Positions 44,457 to 59,010 of a DNA stretch of 64,000 bases are shown in pieces (position 1 is the first letter of the stretch; each line of letters opens with the position of its first letter). The DNA lies in NCBI GenBank assembly GCA_039654915.1, contig CM077600.1:77447992-77511991 (forward strand), in the 5' to 3' direction. This stretch comes from Aquilaria yunnanensis. Lineage: Eukaryota; Streptophyta; Magnoliopsida; Malvales; Thymelaeaceae. Under the pieces are notes generated by a model. It had not been told where the DNA came from and made no database searches. It was given only the letters and a program-made list of their open reading frames with translations. The translations under genes were made by a program, and so were the position numbers.

Positions 44457-46882
44457 TGTTACCACCTTGAGTGGTTAAATACATTGACCATATTTAGTGT
44501 GTTCGAGTCCCTGGGCAATCCATGTTCTTTAGGCCATCAGAACATGTACACTACATATATCCAAGTGGCCCTCTGGGTCATTATTCAAAGATGTGTGTAT
44601 TGGTCCAACCATTACACACATACTCACATAAAAATTCATTTAGTGCCAGGGGCAATAGTTAAAACCCCATCTCATATCAATATGGCATGACCACAAAACT
44701 TCAATGCAGTTGCACAATTACATGCACACTTAGTGCACTTGGTGCCCCTTTCATGTGTCCAAACTTTCACACCGTGTCCAACTTAAATTATACCCATGTC
44801 TTCCTGTGCCCTAAAGATTTTAAACGCTTTTATACACTTAAACCTTCATAGGGAAACATATTTGAGGTATTAAATCCATCTAAGTTTGTAATTATGGATT
44901 TTATACTTTACCAGGAAAAATTTACCATATGAATAGTACACATCAAAATCAGCCAACTTTGACAGGCTATAATTCTAGCTAAAGGGCACCAAATCTAGTA
45001 ATTCAATAGTCAAATTCTTCATCTTGAAGTTTTTTTAAGTGTGGTCAAAATTTCAAAGCCAAATTCAATTTTTACAGCAAGTTATGGCTCTTGGAGTACA
45101 TGGTACCAAATCTATGCAACTAATAACCAGAATGCCAATACAAAAATTGATAAAATTCATACACTTCATTTCCAGATGCAAAGCCAACATGTTTAGGTTC
45201 ATACATGTCATAAACACTTTGGAAGGTTATTCCACCAAATTTAGAGGCATTCCATATGAATTAAACATAATTTCCTTTAAAACACCCCATGAGTTGCAAA
45301 ATGGACAGAATTGAACATACATGCTCAAACTTCACTTCATTGCCTCCTATATCATCCACACAATATCCATAGTCTATTTACATGCATAGATGCATCATAA
45401 ATATGTCGTATATTAGTTGGGTACATACACTAGCTTCTTAGAGAGCCTTACAAACACAATGCACTTCAAAAACTTCAAAAGGCAGCTGCTGTGTAAGGCA
45501 AAAAGTACCGACACTAAAATTAGTAAATTTGCTTTAAAAATCATAAAACACTCCATTTTAATACTAGAAATATTAAATTTCATATACCTAAAATTTTATG
45601 GGAAAACACAAATTACAAGTAATAGTTTGGTCTCTCCCTTTCAGGTGTTCCTGAAAATGGATAGAAGGGCGGTAAGTTCCTTTGACGAACTTAGTAAGGG
45701 CTTATCTTTAAAATCTTGAATTCCCATCCATAAAAATGAAATCAATAGATACTAAAATGCAAAAACACAAACATATACATAGATATACCCATCCAAATGT
45801 ACAAACAAACACAGCAAAACATATGTAATGCTGGCAGCGATAACACATTAAGGTTAGTCCATAATCATTCAAATAAACATTAATAACTCACTATGGCATC
45901 CCTTCTCAAGCTATTTTTTTCCCCTTGTCATTAGGTCCTACGTAGTACTAACTTGGGCTCTCATAACCCCTTTGTAAGCTGCCATCTTTGTGAATGAAAA
46001 ACAGTAAGGTTGAAACCTTGTTCATGCACTCCCGCTTAACCTATACTTGGTTGATAGAGCTTTTTGCTCTCTTCCAAGCATTGTCTTAGTCACATGGATG
46101 TTTGATCATGATCTTAGAATAGTAAACACCCATGAAACATGAAAATAAACCTTTACCTTGGCTATGAAAAACCCAAAACCCTAGATGAACCTGAAAACTA
46201 GGGTTTTTGTTCTCTTTGTTGAATTATCTTGATTTCTCTTGCTTTCACTTAGTTTCTTAAGCTATGGTGGCTATGGAGGATGGTAGAAGAGCTTAAAGAA
46301 AAAGAAGAAATGAAAGAAATAATGATTTTTCTTTACTTTTTCCTTATTTATTCTATCTTTAACCTAGGTGGCATATGTGCAAATTTTTGAAATTTTTGCC
46401 AACACTTGGGCATGTTATATCTAGCCATTTAGGTTGGAAAAATGATGTTTTTGACCACCTTTACCCTTGTCAAATGTAATTATAACCTTTAGACAAAAAG
46501 GTGGACAGTTGAGTCCGTAGTTAGCATTATGACATAAATGGTCAACTTTGGCTTCTTAAACACTTTGGTCCCAAAAAATATCCTTGATCCCATCATTGTC
46601 CTTTCTTCATAATTCCATCCATGTCCTTTCCATAACCATCTTTGGAAATTTGTGCAATTGAGTACCCAACCTTTGAAACCTTACAATTTAGTACATAGGT
46701 TACTTGAAAATTAAGCAATCTATTAAGGCTTTCTTAATGACCAAGCTATCACCATGTAGGTCACCTAAGGGAGTTTATTTTGAACATTTTAGACTTCAAA
46801 AATCATGCACTATGGTGAAAATTAAAGCATATAAGTTTAAGTCCTTATATTGTAATTTTCCCATTTTGTGAAGGTGGTCACA
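44457..46882 (-). repeat. 3' LTR of element E
   Basis: 2426 bp. Read in plus orientation it starts TGTTACCACC and ends GGTGGTCACA. The E-type LTR differs strongly from the F/G type in its middle and in its transcript-sense end. Confidence 0.88.
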
Positions 46883-46894
46883 TTTCCTTCCCCT
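46883..46894 (-). other. Polypurine tract of element E
   Basis: On the minus strand AAGGGGAAGGAAA lies between the pol stop and the 3' LTR. Confidence 0.7.
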
Positions 46895-49800
46895 TTAAAA
46901 GTTTTGGTCCTCCAAAACTGCCTTTAGCTTGGGTTACTCTTCTGGATATCTTTCTTACATTTTTTTCTTAGTTTCCCAGCTTGCTTCACTTTCAAAGTGG
47001 TCTAAACGTTGAACTTTGACCAGGGGAATATGTTTGTTTATTATCTTTATGGTATCCTTAGCTAAGATAGCTATAGGTTTCTCTTCGTATCTCATATTAG
47101 ACCCTAACCATATGTCACCCACTACTATAGTATGCTTTGTGTCCATTAAACACTTCTTAAGCATACTGATGTGGAAAACATTATGGACACTTGACATAGT
47201 TGGCGGTAGAGCAAACCTAAAAGCCACCTTGCCAACTATGTCCAATATCTTATAAGGACTAATATACCTTTACGCTAGTTTATTGTTTTTGCGAAACCTC
47301 ATAATGCCTTTGGTTGGTGCGACTTTGAGCAACACTTTGTCACCAACCTCAAACTCCAAGTCTCTTCTTCTTTTGTACACATAAGCGATGGTCCTTTCAT
47401 TAGCTATCATTAACCTTTATTGTATCTTCTTGATTTTGCTTGTTATTTCTTAAATGATCTCTAGACCCAACTCTAGCCTATCTAAGGCTTCACACCCAAC
47501 AATGGCCTATCATGCACCTTCTCCCATAAAGGGCTTCACAAGGTTCCATACCAATGGTCCTTTGATAATTGTTGTTGTAAGAGAATTCCAACAAAGGTAA
47601 ATGTTGGTTGCATTCTCCTTTCAAACCCATGATACAACTCCTGAGCATGTCTTCAAGTATCTGGATCACCCTCTCAGTCTGTCCATCAGTCTGAGGATGA
47701 TAAGTAATGCTTAGGTGGATTTTGGTTCCTAACGCCCTGTGAAAAGCACTCCAAAATCTAACTGTAAACCATGGATCTCTATCTGACACTATGGGTCTGG
47801 CACTCCATACAATCTTACCATCCCTTTGATGTACACTTGTGGCAAAATCTTCATTGGCAAGAAGTGGACACATTTGGTTAGCCTATCCACAATAACCCAG
47901 ATTGTGTCATGTCTTAATCTGGTCATAGGCAACCCAGTTAAGAAGTCCATACTAATGTGACCCCACTTTCTCACTAAAATGTGTAAGTCTATAATGTACA
48001 TGCTGGTTTCTTATGTTCTACCTTCACCCTTTGGCATGTGGCACATTTAGAGATGTATGTGGCTATGTTCTTCTTTATGTTTGGCCACTAGAAGTGAGTC
48101 TTTAAGTCTTTGTTCATCTTTACACTTCCAGGATGGATATTCAGTTTGCTCATGTGAGCTTCTTCAAATATCTCATTTCTGAGTTCTTGCTCACTAGGCA
48201 CATATATTTAGTCCTTAAAGTACAATAATCCTTGCTTATAGGTAAAGGATTCATACAAGGACCATTTGTCTTCACCTGAAATCTTTTTTAGGTTTGGGTC
48301 TACTTCTTGTGCCTTTCTTACCACTTCAATCCAACTCAATTGATTAGTTAATGTATAGACTTGTGCTTCTTCCCACTGTTGCCACTTATGCCAAAGGCAT
48401 ATCAAACTATTCTACTCACTAATATCTGCCAAGGATCCACCTTTTAGCAGCCCACTATACTTTCAACTTAAGGCATTTTCCACTAGATTGGCTTTACCCT
48501 CAAAGTACTTAATGCTGTAGTCGTAGTCTTTGATATACTCCAACCATCTTCATTGCCTCATGTTCAACTATTTCTGAGTGAATAAGTACTTTAAGCTTTT
48601 ATAGTCAAAGTTTATCACAAATGAGTTTCCCAATATGTAATGCCTCCATTGTTTTAGGGCAAAGATTGCTATAGCAAGCTCTAGGTCATGGGTAGGAGAG
48701 TTTTGCTCATGGCGTCTCAATTGCCTTTACCCATAAGCAATCACATTTATATCTTGCATCAGAACACATCCTAGCCATGATCTAGATGCATATGTATAAA
48801 TGATATAAGGCTTGCCTAGATCAGGTAGAATTAGTATTAGAGCTTGGATCAATCTACTTTTCAACTCCTAAAAGTTCTTTTCACATTTTTCAGTCCACTC
48901 AAACTTTTAACCCTTCTTGGTCAGTTGAGTAAGAACTACAATAATCATGGAAAATTTTGGCATAAAACTTTTGTAATAGCCTGCCAATTCTACAAAGCTT
49001 TTAACTTCATTTATAGTCTTAGGTCTTTCCCACTCTTGCACAACCATGACCTTTCCAAGGTCTACTCTAAGGCCTTGTGCATCAATGATGTGTCCCAAGA
49101 GAGACACTTCCTTTAACCCAAAATTGACACTTGGAAAATTTAGCATACAACTAGTTATCCATCAAAATCTTCAAGACAGTTCTTAAGTGATGCTCATGTT
49201 TATTTTCATCCTTAGAGTACACTAGGATGTCATCAATGAACACCACTAAAAACTTGTCCAAGTAAGGTCTAGACACACGGTTCATCAAATCCATAAATAT
49301 GGCAGGGGATTAGTTAAGCCAAAGGGCATGACTATGTACTCATAGTGTCCATATCTTGTTCCAAATGCTGTCTTCGATATATCCTACTTTTTTACCCTTA
49401 ATTAAAAGTACCCAGATCTCAAATCAATCTTAGAGAAGATCTTTGCTCTCTTAATTTGTTACCCACTCTAGGGTAATCTAGTTATGATGCCAAAATTGTG
49501 CATTTAAACTCCCAGGATTGGTGTGTCTTATAGGTGACCAGAACAACACCCCTAGTGTACACACTCAAGTGACCCTCTTGAGCACTACGTAGATACATGC
49601 ATATTGGTCTAACCATAACACACACATTCACATTTATTCACACTATGGTAGCTACGAAAGAAAACACTACCACTAGTTTTAGTTTTGGCTTCCACACATT
49701 AAGCATTCTTACTACGTTCAAAAACTCTAGCCATTGCACCCAAACTTCCCCCAATTAACTATATCATTCTACCCATGTAACCCCCTACTTTCTCTGCTCC

Positions 49801-52800
49801 ATTGTCAAGTGGAGACTTAGATCAAACCAAGGAATTTTGTTTTACATCAATAGCCTACCTATGTACCAAGTTATGGATTTTTTAAGTTGGTTACAAAATT
49901 TTGACTAAATGAACCGTAAATTAGCCAAATTAGTCGAATTTTGATCACTTTATGACCATTTTACCCATACAAAATTTTATAAGCATGCAAACACTTCATT
50001 CGCAAAGGGTAAGCCACTCAAGGCTATTCCATACATGTCCAAGACACCTAGGAATTACATTGCCTTGTAGCTAGCATCTTTACATAGTCAATACCAAAAT
50101 TTACAAACAAGTAGCCTATATTGCACACTTAGGCAGCCTATGGCTGGCATCCTCATACATACCAAAATAGCCCACAAATGTTCATATATGTTGTCCAAAC
50201 TTCACATGCATTACATGTACATGCATCCATGCACTACATAATGTTCTTACGTTAGTTAAAACACACACCCTAGTTACAGGAGAGCCTTAGACACAATGCA
50301 CTCTAAAAATAAAATGCTGGACAGCTACTACATAGTACAATAAGCACCATCACTAAAAATACCAAATGTGCTCCTAAAATCACCAAAAACTCAAGATTAC
50401 AACTACATATGTGGAAGTTCAAGTAACTGAAATTTTAGATCAAAACTCAAATGACAAAGGTTAGTTTGAATAAGATCTATCTACAGAACCTGAAATGGAC
50501 AGAAAGGGGGTAAGTTTCTTGAATGAAACTTAGTAAAGGCTTATGAATAAAATCTTCAAACTCCAGCCATATACCTAAAATCCAAAGACACTAAAACACA
50601 AAAGTACAATAAAAATACACAAACACAACCATCCAAATGCACAAACAACACAGCAACAAACAAATGTAATGTTGGCAGCAATAAACACATTAGGGTTAGT
50701 TCATAAACAATAAAATAAACATTATGCATTCACTATGGTAGCCCTCCTAAAGCTGCTTGGCCTTAGGAGGTTAATTGGTCTTAGTTAGTAATAACTTGGG
50801 CTTTAGAAACCCCTGTAAACACTCCCATCTTAGCGCATCAAAAATAGTAAGGCCGGAACCTTGTTCATGCACTCACCTTCAACCCATACTTGGTTCCTTG
50901 AGCTTTTTACTCTCTTCCAAGCATGGTCTCAGCTTCATGGTTGCTTGATCATCATCTTAAGATAGTAAACAACCATGAAACATGAAGATAAAACCCTTAC
51001 CTAAGCTGTGAAACCTGAAAATAGCAAAGAAAGCTCAATAAACCTGACAACTAGGGTTTTTCTCTCTCCTGTTGAATCCGATTGCTTGCCTTTGTGATTT
51101 CTTAGGATATTTAGCTATGGTGGCTATGGAAGGTTATGGAGGAGCTACAGGAGGAAGTCTGGCTGGTGAAGGCTGAAAATGACCAAGGAAAGGTAAAGAA
51201 ATCAAGATATTTACTTGACTTGATTAGTTTAACCTCAACCTTCACTTAGGTCACTATAAGTATGTCTTAAGCAAAGAATTTTTGGCTAATATTTAGCTCA
51301 CCTTTTTTACCTTAGAACATAGAAACAAAAGGTTGGGATAATGTTAGAAATGGCCATCTTTGACTCTTATAAAAAATCATCCCACCCTTAAGTTATTTTT
51401 GTGAACAATTGTAAACCTAGTTGTCCTAGGTGCTTGAATAATAGCCTTTGTTTCCTTTATGCAATTTAGCATCCAAAAATTTCTTCCATACCATTCAAAT
51501 CCTTCCATAATATCTTCTTTAGAGTTGTACAATTGAGTACCCAAGCCTTGAAATCTTGCAATAGGAACCATAGATTACTTGTAAAACAAGCAATCCTCTA
51601 GGGCTTCCTTTAGTACCAAGAAACCATTATAATCTTTTAAGGAGGTGTAGATTATTCACTTTACCCTCACATTTCATTCACTATGGTGAAAATTATGCTA
51701 TATAATGGTTTATAACCATTATGCCTTTATACTGTACTTTTCCCATTTGTTGAGGTGGTAACATAAGTTGATCAAATAGATCTTCAATTCTAGGGAGTGC
51801 GTACTTGTTCTTGATTATCACAACATTCAGTTTTCTATCATCAATGCACGGTCTCAAAGATCCATCCTTCTTTTTAACAAGAGAACTGGAGCTCCCCACA
51901 GTAAAACACTTGGTGTTTTGAACCTCTTCTGAAGAACTTCATCAAGTTGTTTCTTGAGCTTAGTCATCTCTATGATTGGAATTTTATTCTATAAGGAGGT
52001 ATGAATATTAGTGTAGCTCCAAGCTATAATTTATCTCAAATTCAATTTCTCTTGGAGGAAGAATACCTAGCAGGTCTTTAGAAAATACTTGTGGAAAGTC
52101 TTTCACTACAGGTATCCTAGTAACCTCTACTTCAATCTCAACATCATTTAATGCATAGTATTTATCCTCAGAAATCACAGGAATTTCATCCACAACTTAT
52201 AGTTCCATGCCATGCATTTCATACATTAATTCCTTAGAATTCACTAATGCATGCATTTCATCACTATGCAATGTGATTTCTATTTTAACACAATGAATCT
52301 TTATACCATGTATAGCCAACCAATTCATACCCAACACAATATCATATTTTAGAACATTTAACACTAGTAGATCAGTCACAATCTTAGTCTTTCCTACTAC
52401 TAGCTCATAATTCTTAGCAAGTTTATTAGTGAAAAGACATTGACTACCAACTGTTCTTATTAATGATATGTTAGTCATGAATTCAATAGGCAATTCCGTA
52501 GGTTTAGTTAATTTCCTAGCCACAATGGACAATGAGGCACCAGTATCAAACAATGCACTAACAGGCAAAACATTTAAATAAATGTTACCTCTCAGTGCAC
52601 CCTACTGGGATGCTTCTCCCTTATCAATCTAGAATATTCTTCCAGCTCTTTGCAGTTAAGGCCTTTGAGCTCCTAGAGGAGCCCTTTGCTGATTGTCTCT
52701 TGCGACTGGCACATTAGGCCTATTCTGGCCTTGGTCCTCTTGCCCTCTTTTTTGGACTAAAAGGGAATCCTTGATCTAGTGATCCAAAGATCCACATCTG

Positions 52801-54052
52801 AGACATGCCTATGTCTCAAAATAACATGGCCTCTTGCAATGGAACTTCTTGCATCTAGAACACCTTGGGCCAACAAACTTACTCTTGGCCTTGCCATTCA
52901 TAGTAGGTTTTCCAACCTTGGTAGTGTCCTTGCCTTTCATTGGCTTTTGTAGTCTTCTAGCCTGGCTAGTCTCTCATAGTCCGCTGGGAAACCATTTACT
53001 TTCATACTCTTCCTGTTCCACCTGTAGTCGCTTTTGAATAGCATTATGGTAGGTCGTGGATTGAAAGGCCTAATACCTCTGACAAACGTCTTGGCTTTAA
53101 ATTCTTCCAACCTAAGGTATTTTCGTGCATACCTCATAAGTTGGTTGAACTTGCGTTCATAGTCCAAAACACGAAGGTTGTCTTGTTTCAGTGCATCAAA
53201 CTTAGCCTGCTTTAGGTCTTTGATGTCATCACTTATATACTAGTCATAGAACATCCTTGTAAATTCAGGCCAAGTCATCTCCAACTCATGATTTGCTTTT
53301 CTGCTGCTCTAGGTAGCATACCTATCTCTAACACTTCTCCACACTACCTACAAGATTATAAGTAGCCAGAGATACCTTCTTGGTGGAGCTCAAATGCATC
53401 CTCTCAAACATCTTCCCAATGAATCTTAGTCATTCCGCAGCTTTCTCTGGTCCAGCTCTACCAAAAAATTACAGAGGACTTAGGCCTTGAAACCTCTATC
53501 AGAGCCATCAGAATCATCAACTCTGTGTCTTTTAGACCTGTGTGATTCTTTTGAGTCGAAGTGGTTTCTATGTCTCATTCTTCTTCTCCTCTCACTAGGT
53601 CTCTCAGCTTCATTCTTCATGGAATGGTCATAAGCTAGGTTGTTAGCCTTGGATACTTGGGCCAATCTCAAATCTGATTCTCCTAGCTCTGGGGTGTCTT
53701 CTATTCTCATCTTCAGCTTCTTCATTCTCTTCATTTTCATCAAAAGCAACATTGCTTAAATTTTTTTTCCTAGAACCTGCTTTTGCAGCTTCCTGATTTA
53801 GCTCCTATGGTACAGCTTGTATTCCTTGTTTATGTGCTTGAAGAAGCCTTACTAAGCCTTCATTTATCTAGAAAAGGTTTCTTTATAGCTCTGCCCACAC
53901 CTAAGCCATTTTCAATTCAGGTGTAGGGTTCACTGCCCCTTGAGGCCTTTGTGTTGTCTGCTCATCCCTTCTTTGTTCTTTATTTCTTATGTCTAGCCTT
54001 TGCTCAATAGGAAATCTTAGGGGTCCCTAATCCCCTCTCGTGTGGCAACAAT
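46895..54052 (-). pseudogene. Element E gag-pol polyprotein (broken, split by solo LTR H)
   Basis: The start codon near 54050 is lost: TTG stands where G has ATG. Gag contains the 52937-53167 block (YERKFNQLMRYARKY) and a knuckle whose last Cys is Ser (CLRCGSLDH then KDS). Protease (52197-52568) has ALFDTGASLSIV. RT begins with [18 protein letters not shown] (51899-51764), is cut by LTR H, and resumes below 49456, where FIDDILV is still readable near 49240. RNase H has its first catalytic Asp changed to Tyr (YTYASRS). Integrase has DRDPWF and TERVIQ (47490-47873) and ends in VHNVFHISMLKKC and a chromodomain-like tail (EEKPIAIL, SWETKK). The stop is TAA 46897-46895. Frameshifts and stops are frequent. 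Closest relative here is F. Confidence 0.92.
49457..51763 (-). mobile_element. Solo gypsy LTR H inside RT of element E
   Basis: A 2307-bp LTR of the F/G group, TGTTACCC to GGTGGTAACA in plus reading. The flanks TAATT (49452-49456) and TAAGT (51764-51768) are a target duplication with one mismatch. RT coding of E continues on both sides. Near the LTR start it has a 9-bp-arm palindrome, ATAATGGTT TAT AACCATTAT, around 51700-51720. Confidence 0.9.
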
Positions 54053-54190
54053 TTTCCTGTGTCATGAGAATCAGAATAGCACAATATATACTGTGTGTTA
54101 GGTACTTAACGCTAGCAGCTGACCCAACTAAGCTATATGCATGGAACTATATGCCTCATGTCATATGCACATAAACCACATTCAAACCTG

Positions 54191-54203
54191 GATCTAATAC
54201 CAA
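54191..54203 (-). other. Degraded primer binding site of element E
   Basis: On the minus strand TGGTATTAGATCC, which differs from the usual TGGTATCAGAGCC at two positions. Confidence 0.75.
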
Positions 54204-54207
54204 CTTT

Positions 54208-57200
54208 CGTTACCAGTCTGAATGCTTAAAAACACTGACCATATTTAGTGTGTTCGAGTCCCAAGGCTATGCATGTTTTGTTGGCCATCAAAACATGTAC
54301 ACTACATTTATCCAAGTGCACTATTAGTATTTATGCAAAGAAGTGTATATTGATCCAACCATCACACATATATACACATAAAACTTCATTTGGTAGCGTA
54401 AGCAATAGTTAAAACCTCATTTCATACCAATATGGCATGAACACAAAATTTCCATGAGCTTGCACAATGACATGCACACTTAGCACACTTGGTGTCCCTT
54501 TCATGTGTCCAAACTTCCACACCGTGTCCAAATCAAATTCAACCCATGTCCTCCAGCACCCTAAAGGTTTTAAACCCTTTAATACATATAAACCTTCAAA
54601 TGGAAATAGATTTGAGATATTAAATCCATCTAAGTTTCCAATTATGGATTCTATACTTTACCGGTAAAAATTTACCATATGAACAATACACAGCAAAATC
54701 AACCAACTTTGACAGGCTATAATTCAAGTTACAAGCACCAAATCTAGTAATTCAAAATTCAAATCCTTCATCTTGAAGTTTTTTAAGTGTGGTCAAAATT
54801 TTAGAGCCAAATTCAATTTTTATAGCAAGTTATGGCTCTTGGAGAATATGATACCAAATCTATACAACTAATGACCAAAATGCCCATGCAAAAATTCATA
54901 AAAATCATACTCTTCATTTCCAGGTGCAAAGGCAACATGCGCAGGTTCATACATGTCTTAAACACTTGAGAAAGTTATTCTTCTTAATTTAGAGGTATTC
55001 TAAAAGAATTGAACATAATTTCCTTTAAAACAGCCTATGTGTTGCAAAATGGACAGAATTGAACATACAAGCTCAAACATCACTTCATTGCTTCCTATAT
55101 CATCCATGCAGCATCCATAGTGTATTTACATACATAAATGCATCATAAATATGTCATAGATTAGTTGGGTACATACACTAGCTTCTTGGAGCGCCTTACA
55201 AACACAATACACTCCAGAAACTTCAAAAGGCAGCTGCTACGTAAGGTAGAAAGTACAAACACTAAATTAGTAAATGTGTGATAAAAATCATGAAACACTC
55301 TAGTTTGATCTCTCTCTTTTAGGTGTTCCTGAAAATGTACAGAAAAGGGGGTAAGTTCCTTTGAAGAACTTAGTAAGGGCTTATCTTTAAAATCTTGAAT
55401 TTCAAGCCATAAATATGAAATCCAAAGACATTAGAATACAAAAACATAGCACATATACATAGATATATGCATCCAAATGCACAAACAAACATAGCAACAA
55501 ACATATGTAATGTTGGAAGCAATAATACATTAAGGATAGTCCATAATCATTCAAATAAACATTAAAAACTCACTAAGGCAGCCCACCTCAAGCTAGTTCT
55601 TGGACTTAGGAGGTCATTAGGTCCTAGTTAGTACTAACTTGGTCTTTAGAAACCTGTTCCTAAGCTACCATCTTTGTGCATGAAAAATGGTAAGGTTGAA
55701 ACCTTGTTCATGCACTCCCCGTTAACCTATACTTGGTTGATAGGGCTTTTTTCTCTCTTCCAAGCATTGTCTTAGTTACATGAATGTTTGATCATCATCT
55801 TAGAATAGAAAACACCCATGAAACATGAAGATAAACCTTTACCTTGGCTGTGAAAAACCTGAAACCCTAGATCAATCTGAAAACTAGGGCTTTGGTGCTC
55901 TTTGTTCAATTATCTTGATTTCTCTCGCTTTCTCTTGATTTCTTAAGGTATGGTGGCTATAAAGGATGGTGGAAGAGCCTAAGGAAGAACCCTAGCTTAT
56001 GGAGGTCAAAATATGGAAGAAGAAATGAATGAAATAATGATTTTTCTTTACTTTTTCCTTATTTATTCTATATTTGACCTAGGTGGCATATATGCAAATT
56101 TTTGAAAATTTTTCCAACACTTGGACTTGTTGGAAAAATGATGTTTCTGACTACCTTTAACCTTGTCAAAGGTAATTATAACCTTTAGACAAAAAGGTGG
56201 ACACTTGGGCCCTTAGTTAGTATTATGCCATAAATGGTCAACTTTACCTTCCTAAGCACTTTGGTCCCCAACAATATCCTTTGTTACCCACTCTGGGGTA
56301 GTCCAGTTATGGTGCCAAAATTGTGAATTTAAAATCCCAGGATTGGTATGTCCTGTAGGCCATTAGAACAATACCCTTAATGTGCATACCCAAGTGGCCC
56401 CCTTGGGCACTATGTGAATACATGCATATTGGTCCAACCGTTGCACACATATTCATATCTTATGCACATCATGGCAGAAAGAAAGAAAAACACTAGTGCA
56501 AGTCTTAATCTTGGCTACCATACATTAGGCAATCTTGTTAAGTTCATGTTTCTAGCCACTGCACCCGAACTTCTCTAAAAAAACTGTATTAATCTAGCCA
56601 TGTACCCCCCTGTTTTATTTGCTCCATTATCAATTATAAAATTATACCAAACCAAGGAATTTAGTTTTACATCAATAACCCACCTATGGACCAAGTTATG
56701 GATTTTTTAATTTGGTTACAAAATTCTGACCAAATGAACAGTAAATTAGCCAAATTTGCAACATCATAACTTTGGTTACAGGGCTCCAAATTCAGGAATT
56801 CCAAATCCAAGTTAAACCTATAAATGTTCTCTAGGTGTGGCCAAACTTTCATGCAAAGATTCACTCTACACAGGGAGATATAGAACTTTGAGTGCAGGGT
56901 CAAAATTCTGTCCACTGTTTGACCATTATGCCCATACAAAATTTCGTAAGTGTGAAAACATTTCATTCACAAGGGGTGAGCCCTCCAAGGCTATCCCATA
57001 GATGTCCAATACACATAGGAATTACATGCTCCTGCATATATATGTGGTCAAAACAGATTTTACAAACAAGCAGCCCATCATTCACACTTAGACAGCTTGT
57101 GCACCCTTCACATACATAGCAAAACCATCCTCAAATGTTCGCATACTTGTTCCAACTTTACATGCATTACATTTATATGAATCCATGCACTACATCATGG

Positions 57201-59010
57201 CCTCAAATCAACTAAATACATGAATCCAATTCACAGGAGATGCTTGAGACACAATGCACTCCAAAACAGGATGCTGGACAGCTGCTGCATAACCCAATAA
57301 GCACCATCAATAAAAATAACAAATGTGCTCATAAAATCACCAAAATTTCCAGATCATAACTAGACACATGGAAGTTCATGTACCTGAAATTTAAGATCAA
57401 AAATCAAATGATAAAGGTCAGTTTCAATGTGATCTTTCTGCTGGACCTGAAATGGGCAGATTTGAAAGGAGGTAAGTTTCATGGAGAAACTTAGTAAGGA
57501 GAACACTTTAACACTAAGGTAATGTAACCTTTAGCAATCACCTGCATCCAAAGACACTAAAATACATGAAAAAACAATGCAAATATCCAATATAGAGCAT
57601 CCAAATGCAGCAATCAAACACAAACAACAAACACATGTATGCGGCAGCAACAACATTCATTGGTTAGTCCATAAAGCATGTAATAAACATAAGTAGATCC
57701 CTATGGAAGCCCTCCTCAAGAATAAGCTTGGCCTTAGGAGATTTTTAAAACTAGTTAGTACTAACTTTGGGCTCTAGAAACCCTTAAATTCCCTGCCATC
57801 ATTGTGCACTTCACACTAGGTCACAAAACCTTCACTAAGTGCACTCCCCTCACTAAGCTTGGTTCAACAAGCTCATGGCTCTCTTCCAAGCTTAGCCATA
57901 GCTCCATGGATGCTTATAAATACAGTAAACATCCCATGAGAGCAAGAGAACTCCTACCTTTTTCTGGAAATCCAATAAACCTTAGATAAACCCGAAAACT
58001 AGGGTGTATGGTCTTTTTAGATGCTTTGGTTGTCTTCTCTTGCCTTCTCCTGATTGTCTGCAGTAAGGTGGCTATGGAGGGATGTGGAGGAGTTCAAGGA
58101 AGGACCCTAGCAGGTGGAGGTCAAATTTTTGGAAGAAAATGGGGAGAAAATGATTTTTTTTCTATCTTTATTTCTTTCTTGGTCTTTAGTAATGGCATGT
58201 TTGCAAATTTTGCAAACTTTAGGCCACACTTGGACAACATTTTTACCAGCCATTTGGGATGGGAAAACAACAGTTTTTGACCTATTTTAACCTTGGTCAA
58301 GGGTCATTTTCACCTTTAGAAAATTTTGGGATACTTAAGCCCTTAAGTGTCCTTAAGCATTAAATGACCAACTTTGCCTCATTGAGTACTTTGGTCCCTA
58401 ACAATATCCTTAATTCCATCCATGTCCTTTTCTCACAATTCCATCCATGTCCTTTCCATAGCCATTTTTGAAAAATTTTTCAATTGAGTTCCCAACTTTT
58501 GCAACCTTAGAATTTAGTCCATAGGTTACTTGAAAATTAGGCAATATGCCAATGCTTTCTTAAGGACCAAGTTATCATTGTTTGTGACACTTAGGGGAGT
58601 GTATGTTAAATACTTTACACTTCACAATTCATACACTATGGTGAAAATTAAAGCATACAAGTTTAGGTCCTTATGCTGTAATTTTTCCATTTTGTGAAGG
58701 TGGTAATATCCTTAATTCCATCCATGTCATTTCTTCAGATTTCCATCCATGTCCTTTCCATAGGGATCTTTGAAAATTTGTGCAATTGAGTACCGAACCT
58801 TTGAAACCTTACAATTTAGTCCATAGATTACTTAAAAATTAAGCAATCTTTTAAGTCTTTCTTCATGACCAAGCTATCACCATGTAGGTCACTTAAGGGA
58901 GTCTATTTTGAACACTTTACACTTAACAAATCATACACTGTGGTGAAAATTAAAGCATATAAGTTTAGGTCTTTATGTTGTAATTTTCCCATTTTGTAAA
59001 GCTGGTAACA
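54208..59010 (-). repeat. 5' LTR of element E, interrupted by I
   Basis: Parts 54208-56281 and 58709-59010 match the 3' LTR at 44457-46882. The left terminus is changed to CGTTACCA; the right end is CTGGTAACA. Confidence 0.87.
56282..58708 (-). mobile_element. Solo gypsy LTR I (mosaic) inside the 5' LTR of E
   Basis: A 2427-bp LTR with perfect duplication TCCTT at 56277-56281 and 58709-58713. The left three quarters (the transcript-sense end) follow the F/G type. About 58380-58708 (the LTR start) follows the E type, including the repeated ATTCCATCCATGTCCTTT and GCATACAAGTTTAGGTCC. It is therefore a recombinant between two LTR subfamilies. Confidence 0.87.

Larger units (their letters stand above)
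44457..59010 (-). mobile_element. Gypsy element E with nested solo LTRs H and I
   Basis: A minus-strand element: 5' LTR at 54208-59010 (holding I), primer site, gag-pol, purine tract and 3' LTR at 44457-46882. The flanks TAGGC (44452-44456) and TACGC (59011-59015) are a target duplication with one mismatch. Without H and I the element is about 9.8 kb. It is more decayed than F. Confidence 0.9.

Noticed and set aside
45039..45719. Open frames of 91 and 100 codons at 45039 and 45417
   Set aside because: They lie antisense in the E LTR and are broken in the other E LTR at 54780-55400.
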